Assembly: GCF_034140825.1 (NCBI RefSeq)
Contig: NC_089045.1
Coordinates: 1,360,501-1,424,500 of the forward strand
Direction of reading: 5' to 3'
DNA: 64,000 nucleotides
From: Oryza sativa Japonica Group
Lineage: Eukaryota; Streptophyta; Magnoliopsida; Poales; Poaceae
Part shown: piece after piece, positions 56,286-64,000 of the stretch
Position numbering within the stretch: position 1 is the stretch's first letter
Layout: every line of letters begins with the position of its first letter
The notes under the pieces: generated by a model
What the model saw: the letters and a program-made list of their open reading frames with translations, nothing else
Told to the model about the DNA's origin: nothing
Database searches by the model: none
Translations under genes and position numbers: made by a program

Positions 56286-56690
56286 TTATAGTACTAACAG
56301 ATTATTCCCAAGTAACAAAACAGCATGCAGATCACATGAGAGCAATGCAATGACGAAAAAATCATTAGTAGAGATAATCCTATGGATATATATACAATAG
56401 AGCACTACTAATTGCACGTTCCATTTCCACCACTGCGCACTACTTGATTTTTTTTTCTTTCAGGATCTTCTAATGTTACAAATAATTATTCCCAGGTTAA
56501 AAAGAAAATAGCATGCAGATCACATGATATCAGTCGATGACCAAAAAAATCACAATTAGTAGATAGAATCATATGAACATGTATACATCTCTAGTAGTAC
56601 TAATTGCACGTTGCTAATATGAATATCAGTCCTCCCACCATAGCGCACTAGTTGATGTTTTCTCACTATCTTCTAATATTACAAATAAGG
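56286..56690. repeat. Tandem duplication, 2 x ~190 bp
   Basis: Both units contain TTATTCCCA(A/G)G, AGCATGCAGATCACATGA, AGTAGAT/AGAG, TACTAATTGCACGTT, GCGCACTA(C/G)TTGATG/TTT and end CTTCTAAT(A/G)TTACAAATAA. The right-hand unit reaches into the last coding codons of the gene at 56666. Confidence 0.75.
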
Positions 56691-59662
56691 AGACCCCCAA
56701 AATTTACCCTGTTCTTAAATGTCACAATATCCATAAGTAAGTCTGCATTCATTTTCTGAAATACATAGTCATCATCACAATAACTTGACCTTATCTCTCT
56801 TAGATCTTTACTGATTCCCCTTCCAAAACTTCTTAAATATTGTTGAACGTCGTCGCCCTCAACAGTTTTTGTTGGTTCATGGGTGAAGGAGAAACAAGAA
56901 CTTCTGCTTTTTGGTGTGTCAAAGCCATCGAGATCATCACTTGAGTTATTTGTAGTTCTTGAAACGGGGGTCATCATATTATGACTAAAAGTACGGCCTC
57001 CAGACACATCAGATCCAGTTAAGCTAACTGAGCACTGGGTTTGGTTGTCAGATTCCTGGGAGGGCAAGAAGTACTTGTTATAGTGTGAGAATGATCGTTA
57101 CTATCCACAAAATAGACCTACTTTTCATTCTACTAAAATGCTGCTGGGAAATCAACAAGAATATGTAATATGACTCGAAACAACACATTAAGTACAACGT
57201 AGACAATTCAGGAATATTTGAGTGGATAACAATAGGAATATGAAAATAGCTGCAATATGCCAATTAACAGAGAGTAAAGACTGTACTATTTCTGAACCAC
57301 ATAATAAAAAAATAAATGTTTAAAAGAATGATGGAGGCTGTTGGGTACTTGGGTTGATATTCCTAAAAAGTACTACAAATCTCAAAGCCTCAGTGAAGTG
57401 AAACAGCATTGATTTGCTAACCTCATTATGCCAATGACGATCTGTTGGATAGTGGATTTCTGCAATGCTTGATCCACCTTTGTTAAAAGATGTATTTCTG
57501 CTCTTTTGTGGGATGTTCACAACTGAATTTATTTGAGGGTCCTCCAGTGATGAGAAATCAGTGCTATCCAATGTCGAGATCGAGACACATTCCTCAAAAT
57601 AATTCATTGCCTCTTCAGCCAAATGCTTCGATACTTTCAGTCGTTCTACACTACTCTGGTACCACAACATGGAGACAAAGGTCAGTTCAAATACCAAGAC
57701 AAAATGAATAGAAAGTTTACCAACAAACAGAATCAAATATACTTAAAATTTGATGCAGTTACCTTTCGTCTTGGCCTTCTTTTATGTGCCTCAGTAAAAT
57801 TTGGTGTAGTTACAATACCCTTCAGCACTCTACTCAACTCTTGTTCACGTTGCTCTTCGACAGCTAAATCTGCCCGTAGCTTTCGAGCACGTTCATGTGA
57901 CTGTAATCAAAGCAGTAAAAGGTTATGACTGTTGACTGCACAGAATTGGAGGCGCAGCACACTTGGCATAATAATAGTCAGACCTGTTTGAGCTTTGTTG
58001 TATACTCTGTTATATCAGGAGACAGCTCGGCACTGTCCGGATCAAAGTCAAGAGGAATTTCCATTTGTTCCCGTTGCAGTTCTATTGAATGGTGCTCTAT
58101 GTCAGGAGCCAGATCAGCTCTATCTAGATCAAACTCAAAAGGAATGTGCAAAATTTCCTCCTTTTTGAATTCTGTTGTGTAATCACTTATGTCGGAGACA
58201 AACTCAGAAGAATCTGGATCAAACTCGGGAGGAATTTCAATAACCTGTTGCACTGGGACATTTGAATGATTGCTTTGCCAAATGACCTGTCGATGAAAGA
58301 ATAATAGTAGCATCACGATAAGTTGAGAACATGAGTGTAAAACAATATTGGTGTTCTAAAACAGAACGGGGTATGGTGCGGAGACAATAAAATGGATAAA
58401 TTATAAGCATGCACAGAACATAAATGGTCAAAGACATTCTTAGCTTAACATAGGTAATCCTTACATGCTCAAGATAATCATAAATCTCACAAGGGTACTG
58501 CTAGATTTTTTTTTTTTAAGAAGGCACTTCTAGATTCTGAATGGATATTTCCAGCCATGTGTTGGCATGTCTGGTGGTAATAAAAAAGCATAGTAGCTTA
58601 CAAACTTGTTTGCTAGTAAAGTTAATATCTTGCATCAATTAATACAACTCAACAACCTATTCATGTACCACTTTGGTCACTGAACCAAAAAAGCCAGCCT
58701 ATGGTCCACTAGTACAAGTGAATGATCACTTCTGACCTCTACTGAGCTCGAAACTGAATGCATACTCTCCCAAAACTGAAATTCTATTGACATATCTCTG
58801 ATTTCTGCATCACTCTGTTCGAATTTAGCAAGAACAGAACTTGCGAGCAAAGGATTGGTGGAGATGGAATGCAAAGACCGAGTCTCAATTTCTCTGCGCT
58901 TCTACAGTGACAACTCCAAGTGAACTAGATTACTATGAATCTTTCTACTTACTATAACGAAAAAAAAAACAGTAGATTTTGTTCATTATCATATAGTAGA
59001 ATCTAGAGAGATTGTTTTCATTCCACATGTATATGGTATGATATCAGAATTACAAAGTACTCCAATATATTTCTTTCCAGTTCCTATTGCAAAAAAAAAA
59101 ATAGAGTTTTGCAAAAGTAGTGGTAAGAAAAAAGTTTGAGTTTTCTTTTTCTTGAGACTTCCCAGTCCCCCAGTCCGCTGAGAAATCAGAAACCAACCTC
59201 GTCACCCCGATAAGGTTGCAGGTCCACCGCCACCGACGGCGCCCTGGAGGCCCTCCTCCCACCGCCTCCATCACCATTCCCCCACGACGGCGACGAGTCG
59301 GCGCCCCGGCCCCGCGGCGCGAGGGACACAGAGCGCGCCCTCCCGGAGCCGCCGGCGCACGAACCATTCCGCGCCACCTCCCTCCCCCTCTCCCGTCTCG
59401 CCTCCCCGCCGCGACACCCAGCAGCCTCCGTATCCACCTGCGGCTGCGGCGGCGGCGGAGAGGCGGAGTCGTCGAAGAGAGGGTTGGTGCGGGTGTTGCC
59501 GGCGGCGTACTCCCCGATGCCGCGGGCGCGGGGCTCGACGCTGGCGCTGCGGGAGCGGCGTGGGCACGGCGGTGGGGCCTTGCGGGGACGAGCCGGCGGG
59601 CGGTCGTCGGCGGCGGGGTGGAGGGTCCGGCGGGTGGTGGATTTGAAGGCCGAGGAGGCCAT
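56666..59662 (-). CDS. Plant protein of unknown function with threefold acidic repeat
   Basis: Six exons, all in phase 0: 59662-59198, 58901-58737, 58286-57984, 57900-57763, 57655-57422, 57055-56666; 564 aa. I do not recognise the family. Start at MASSAFKS is preferred over an upstream in-frame Met (59755) because the residues between are Pro/Phe-rich leader-like. Exon 1 (1-155) is basic, Pro/Ser/Arg-rich and probably disordered. Exon 3 (211-311) holds three repeats of about 30 residues: (I)xIPxEFDxD... at 228, 258 and 287, each followed by DI..(Y/H)....EL/EFK. Exon 4 (312-357) is a charged helix (SHERARKLRADLAVEEQREQ) that looks like coiled coil. The C-terminal exon has SYCDDDYVFQKMNADLLMDIV. 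No membrane segment or enzyme motif. A donor-like GTAAAT within the last exon (near 56710) leaves open a different 3' end. Neighbouring minus-strand AP2 gene is 3 kb downstream. Confidence 0.8.
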
Positions 59663-59956
59663 GAATTCGGCGAGGTTTGGATTGCGGAGAGGAGGAATCG
59701 AAAATGGAGGAGGGAAACTGATGAAGTGAAATGGGAAAGTCAAAGCTCCCTCCAAAACAAGTTTTCTTTTCGCCTGTCCTCGTCAGGTCAGCCGTCACAG
59801 CGTGTCACACACATCACACTGCGCGAGTCACACAGTGGAAGAAGAGGAGGAGATGCTTCGGTCTGGGCTGGTTGATGCTAATCGCATGTGCTAAACACAG
59901 ATTTAGTGAGGCTTCGGATGCTTCGCCCATGGGATAAACGAACGCAACATTAATTA

Positions 59957-60297
59957 GGCCTTGTTTCCTTCGCGGAAAGAAAAATTTATAGGTGTCACAT
60001 CAGACGTTTGATTAGATGTTGAAAAGGGTTTTTAGATAATGAAAAAACTAATTTCAGAACTCGTCTAGAAACCACGAGACGAATTTATTAAGCCCCTAAT
60101 TAATTCGTCATTAGCCCATATAAGTTACTATAGCACTTATAGCTAATCATGGTCTAATTATGCTCAAAAGATTTCTCTCACGATTTCCATATAAACTGTG
60201 CAATTAGTTTTTTATTTTATCTATATTTAGTGATCCATGTATATGTACAAAGATTCGATTTGACGTTTTTGAAAAAAAATGGAAACTAAACAAGGCA
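59957..60297. mobile_element. Harbinger-type MITE with TTA target duplication
   Basis: Left end GGCCTTGTTTCC, right end GGAAACTAAACAAGGCA (inverted, last base changed); TTA at 59954-59956 and 60298-60300. 341 bp, non-coding. TTA duplications mark the PIF/Harbinger superfamily. Confidence 0.82.
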
Positions 60298-60300
60298 TTA

Positions 60301-61387
60301 GACTCTTCACTGGAATGAATAAATTAACCTGTTTTTATACTTATATTCAAAAAGTTTGCCTTTTTTACTTTTTGGGCCTGTTCAGATTATAGCTAAAATA
60401 AATCTTATCAAGTTTTGTTAATGCTAAAATTTTAGCAAGATGGTAATATTATCAAAATTTTGGCATGATTTCTTATGTATTGACTAAATTTGACAACAAA
60501 CTAAACGTAGATATTTTTTTGATAACTTTGTAAAAAAAAGATATGATTGAAAATGACATCAAAGGGAACAGGCTCTTTATTGACATATTTTTTGTAAAAT
60601 GCAAAATGGAGATTGCAAAGTGCCAACGTTTTTTCAGCGTGAAGTTATGAGCAACTGCACTTATCGTGTTCTTAAAAAAAATGCACTCATCGAATCTTTC
60701 TTTAAAACAAGCATTGAAAACGGAATTCACGTTGGATGAGTTCTTAATATAAACTAGATGAAAACCCCGCCGTGTTGCTGTGGAAAATGAACTAAGTTAC
60801 ATAATATGCAAAGATATAATATGATTATTAAAATAAAAATAAATTAATACTTATAAATTTTAAGCCTAAAGATAATTGAGATTGCAGAGAAGAAAGAAGA
60901 GAAAATTTAAACCATATCTCTCTTCTCTTATTAATATGACTTAATAAGAGAAGAGAGAAATAACATTAACTATATTTAGTGGGGATGAACTATATACGAT
61001 ACGGCAGGCAGGATATCCATAGCACCATACTGCACTTGTAGCCCTGTACTTCTACTATAAAAAAAACCTATAATATAATATGACCTACCCTAAAAACAAC
61101 GAATATGAACTATTCTTTTTTACGGAAGGAATAGGCTATAGCAGCTGTCGTTGAAATGTGGGATGGAACCAAGCTGTCAGCCGCTGTTACTAAAGGAAAG
61201 TACTAAAGAGAATCCCATAAAAAATTGTTATAAAAATTTAGAAGCTCAAAAAACTAAATTAAACCAAAAAAGGCAAAAGAATTCATCGTGTCACATACTC
61301 ACATTCACATACAAAATAAGGTGAGCATAAAATTAAAATTAGACCAAAAATTAGAGGCAAAATATGGCACTAGAAAATTAGAAGAGC
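60301..61387. other. AT-rich spacer
   Basis: No gene. 60376-60515 (CCTGTTCAGATTATAGC ... AACTAAACGTAG) resembles another MITE, with an inner inverted pair AAATTTTAGCAAGATGG/CCATTTTGCTAAAATTT-like; ends not secure. 61255-61387 is a diverged prelude to the tandem repeat that follows. Confidence 0.5.
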
Positions 61388-61579
61388 ACATAGTTAAATT
61401 AGACAAGAATTTAGAAGCGCACAAAATTAAATTAGAAAAAAAATCATAAAATTAAATTAGACAAAAGAAAAGGAATTAAAAAGTACATAGTTAAATTAGA
61501 CAAGAATTTAGAAGCGCATAGAATTAAATTAGAGAAAAACATAAAATTAAATTAGACAAAAGAAAAGGAATTTAAAAAA
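61388..61579. repeat. Tandem repeat, 2 x 97 bp, next to tRNA-Ala
   Basis: Units start ACATAGTTAAATTAGACAAG at 61388 and 61485 and continue AATTTAGAAGCGCA, AATTAAATTAGA and AGACAAAAGAAAAGGAATT. Looser copies of TAAATTAGAC extend to the left. Confidence 0.85.
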
Positions 61580-61582
61580 AAT

Positions 61583-61587
61583 AAAAA
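61583..61587 (-). terminator. RNA polymerase III terminator of tRNA-Ala
   Basis: On the minus strand a T5 run begins one base past the tRNA 3' end and is followed by a further T-rich stretch, the usual pol III stop. Confidence 0.75.
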
Positions 61588-61588
61588 C

Positions 61589-61661
61589 TGGAGATGCGGG
61601 GGATCGAACCCCGTGCCTCTCGCATGCAAAGCGAGCGCTCTACCATTTGAGCTACATCCCC
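61589..61661 (-). tRNA. trnA-UGC: tRNA-Ala(UGC), intronless nuclear gene
   Basis: 73 nt on the minus strand, GGGGATGTAGCTCAAATGG at the 5' end. Acceptor GGGGATG pairs with CATCTCC and contains G3:U70, the identity element for alanyl-tRNA synthetase; discriminator base A73. Anticodon arm CTCGC-TTTGCAT-GCGAG gives anticodon TGC. Box A (TAGCTCAAATGG) and box B (GGTTCGATCCC) are intact. Lack of an intron and of an encoded CCA fits a nuclear gene rather than the plastid trnA, which has a large intron. Confidence 0.97.
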
Positions 61662-64000
61662 TTCGATGTTTGAAATAAAACTAAGAGTCTAATTATTTAG
61701 TAAATGTTTACTTGGGCAACAGCAAACAGTTCAGTCGTATTCGAATATTCATCAAATATTGCTGTTCTCGTTCAGAATAAAGGGAAAATTCAACATTCAA
61801 CAAAAAATGTTGCTGCTTTAACGCAACACAATATTCTTGCATGTGTCGATCCAACTCATAGTCCAAGTGAAAGTGCATCTCATGTTCTAACTTCTAGGCT
61901 TAGTCATCGATCGTGTGTTTCTAGGCTCGTGGATCGTCAATATTTCTCTAGGCTGGCCGGAGTATTCTAGATTCAAATTTAAACATCAAATTTTAATTGT
62001 ACAGTTGTTTTGATCTATTGTAGATGCATTTTTCATTTTTTGTGATTGTAGCCGGTGGTTTCGGAAAAAGTAACCGGTTATTGGCAGGTAACCATCATTG
62101 ATCTGAACTCAAATATTTAGTTTGAAAGTTTGCCCGAGAAAGGTTTGGACAAATGATGTTCCCAAACGCCAAATACTTATTACCAGAGGGAAAGTATACA
62201 GATGTGGCATGCCATCACAGGAAGTAGCGGCTCATCCATGTAACCAAAATTTAAGAAACTCGGGACTGTTTTATAACCAACAAAGTCAAATCTTGATCAC
62301 ACCTAAATGCAATGAAGTGTGAGGTTGGGCCTACACATGTGTCCGTGCTGGACCTCAAGCCCAGCAAGCAACACCACGGCCCAAACAAGTCGCTGACACC
62401 TCACGCCGTGGAGTGGATCTACTCAATCTGGACCACACAAGCCTGATCCGACGGTGCCCCAGAGACCCAAGGGGGCTCGGAGTCGAAAACTCCGAACCCC
62501 CTTGGTGAGCTTCCGGTTTTGAGGCGCAGCGAATTAGCTTATCTCTGGCTGAATATCATCAAAATTTGTATATTTCGCAAGACTAAAGCATCTTTGTTTC
62601 TAGACATGAAAACGCAAACACCAATGTATGCATTAGTTACAGGAATCATGTAAAAGAAGCATATTTGTTTGATATTTATTCCCTGAACCTTCCTAAATGA
62701 TAGGTGTTTCATCATATTCCACTTGTACAAGATTGGCCTGTTTCTAACCACATGCATGATCTGTGAGACTGTATGAACTTACTGTCGGTTGCTTTTCTGC
62801 ATATAAATTCAGTACGTCTCCTGCCGAATGTCTAGCGTTTTTGCTTCTAGCTTGTCAAGACTCTGATGACATATATTGTTCTTGTCAGTCTTCAGCTTGT
62901 CTCAAAAACGATTCTTGCCACAAAATGTGTATCCATGGTGCAAATTGTGTAGGTAATTTTAAAGCTCCTTGCAGACCTTTAGAACATTCCAATTTTAAGT
63001 TCAGAGACCGCAGATGGTCCTATTCATTTTAGAAGGCCCTTTTGCAGTCATACAATGAGCATGTGACACAATTAGAAATGTAGACAAGTTGATTTCCACT
63101 CTTCTAATGTCCCATGTTCCATATGCCATCTACTATGGAAGTCCAAGAATGTTAGAATGATTGACAGGAGCTAGAACCAACTTGGAAGTTAAGCCTGACG
63201 AATGGCTGATCAAATCTGTGGACTTATGTGGATTGAAGAGAGGAGTTGGTGGTGGCTGAACTTTGCTAGTCAAAAAACGAAAAAACAAAAAAGATAGTAT
63301 CGCTCATTACATTTGAATTTGGTATATTTAATCATATTTAAAACATTGACAATAGTTGCTACCTCATTGTCAAAGTTCGCGGTACACAGTTGCCTGTGGG
63401 AAAATGTGAAACTATGAAAACTGCAATGACATAATAATAATAGTCATGTACTCAAGCTGTCTTCAGATTCAGGTATTTGGTATGCATTGATGTTCCTGTA
63501 ATATGAAGAAATGCGTTATCCATGTGATTCCATATTTCCATCTACAATTACGGTCAAGTAGAAGTGGCCATGAACTTCGCAATGATTGAAGGGCTCAGCA
63601 TTTCACTTGGCAATTAGTTTATGGTCAAACATGTTTACTTAGGAGACAGATGGTCCATGGCCAGCCTCTTCCATGTGGACAGGCATTTTTATGTAGTACT
63701 GGATGCATCATGGTATTTCCACTTGGTATGATTAACCAGGGCATCCCATTAGTAAGAATTATTCTTAACATAGTATTCAACATTGTTTCAGTTTTGCAAA
63801 TATAGACCTACAATTCGAATGTTTCAGACAAAAATGTAGGTTCATTACTGAATTGGATAATTTTCTTCTGAAATAAGCATTGAACTGAATATATATACTG
63901 TCCAAAATCAAAATTAAGAGAGGAAGGAAGGAATGAATTCTGAATTTCTGATGTTATTGTTAGGCTTGCCCGGGTCTAAAAACTTGATTCTGAAACCGTG
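61662..64000. other. Right-end spacer, no gene supported
   Basis: Mostly AT-rich, with a GC-rich island at 62.33-62.53 kb. The longest frame (62763-63032, plus, 89 codons, Cys-rich end) has no recognised domain. Part could be UTR or intron of a gene beyond the window. Confidence 0.5.
62467..62505. repeat. Strong GC-rich hairpin
   Basis: CCAAGGGGGCTCGGAGT and ACTCCGAACCCCCTTGG pair around the loop CGAAA, with a 2-base bulge mismatch in the arms. It lies at the end of the GC-rich island. Function unknown. Confidence 0.8.

Noticed and set aside
62763-63032. Cys-rich 89-aa frame on the plus strand
   Set aside because: Spacing of Cys fits no family I know; no neighbouring exon or promoter supports it.

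Overview
The window reads as nuclear DNA of a grass, almost certainly rice (Oryza). Genes are split by many short GT-AG introns, exons are GC-rich at the 5' end, and the AT-rich spacers are full of grass-type miniature transposons (Stowaway elements with TA target duplications, a Harbinger-type element with TTA duplications, Mutator-type fold-backs with 9-bp duplications). The gene set (MYB60-type factor, MadBub protein, homoserine dehydrogenase, MATE cluster, GDSL protein, ELMO protein, WRI1-type AP2 factor) suggests to me, from memory only, the duplicated distal short arms of rice chromosomes 11 and 12.

Layout. 1.5-2.5 kb (-): R2R3-MYB factor. 2.7-8.5 kb: spacer with MITEs and a LINE 3' end. 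8.6-9.0 kb (+): small intronless gene, possibly EVH1/DCP1-like. 10.0-12.9 kb (-): kinase-less MadBub (BUB1/BUBR1/MAD3) checkpoint protein, 5 exons, 629 aa. 13.6-17.3 kb (-): monofunctional homoserine dehydrogenase, 12 exons, 384 aa. 18.1-36.3 kb (-): tandem cluster of three MATE efflux carriers at different stages of decay (one lacks exon 1, one is whole with 503 aa, one carries a nonsense codon), plus flank remnants of a probable fourth. 36.3-43.1 kb: transposon-rich graveyard with relics of a GDSL gene, a REM-type B3 gene and a 2-oxoglutarate dioxygenase gene. 43.3-44.6 kb (-): GDSL-family protein lacking two catalytic residues. 45.6-47.9 kb (+): ELMO-domain protein, probably divergent from the GDSL gene across a short shared promoter. 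48.7-53.7 kb (-): WRI1-type double-AP2 factor with a 9-nt microexon and a nested transposon pair in an intron. 56.7-59.7 kb (-): plant protein of unknown function with a threefold ~30-residue repeat. 61.6 kb (-): tRNA-Ala(UGC). The rest to 64 kb shows no gene I can support.

The genes do not form a pathway; this is ordinary eukaryotic gene neighbourhood. All exon junctions given here were placed by hand from GT/AG sites, reading-frame continuity and family knowledge; in every multi-exon gene the summed coding length is a multiple of three. I found no exotic defence, toxin or viral system. The best leads are the MATE birth-and-death cluster, the ABBA-KEN-ABBA cassette and repeated C-terminal motif of the MadBub protein, the GDSL pseudoenzyme, and a related set of fold-back Mutator-like elements that share the terminus GAGTAAA.
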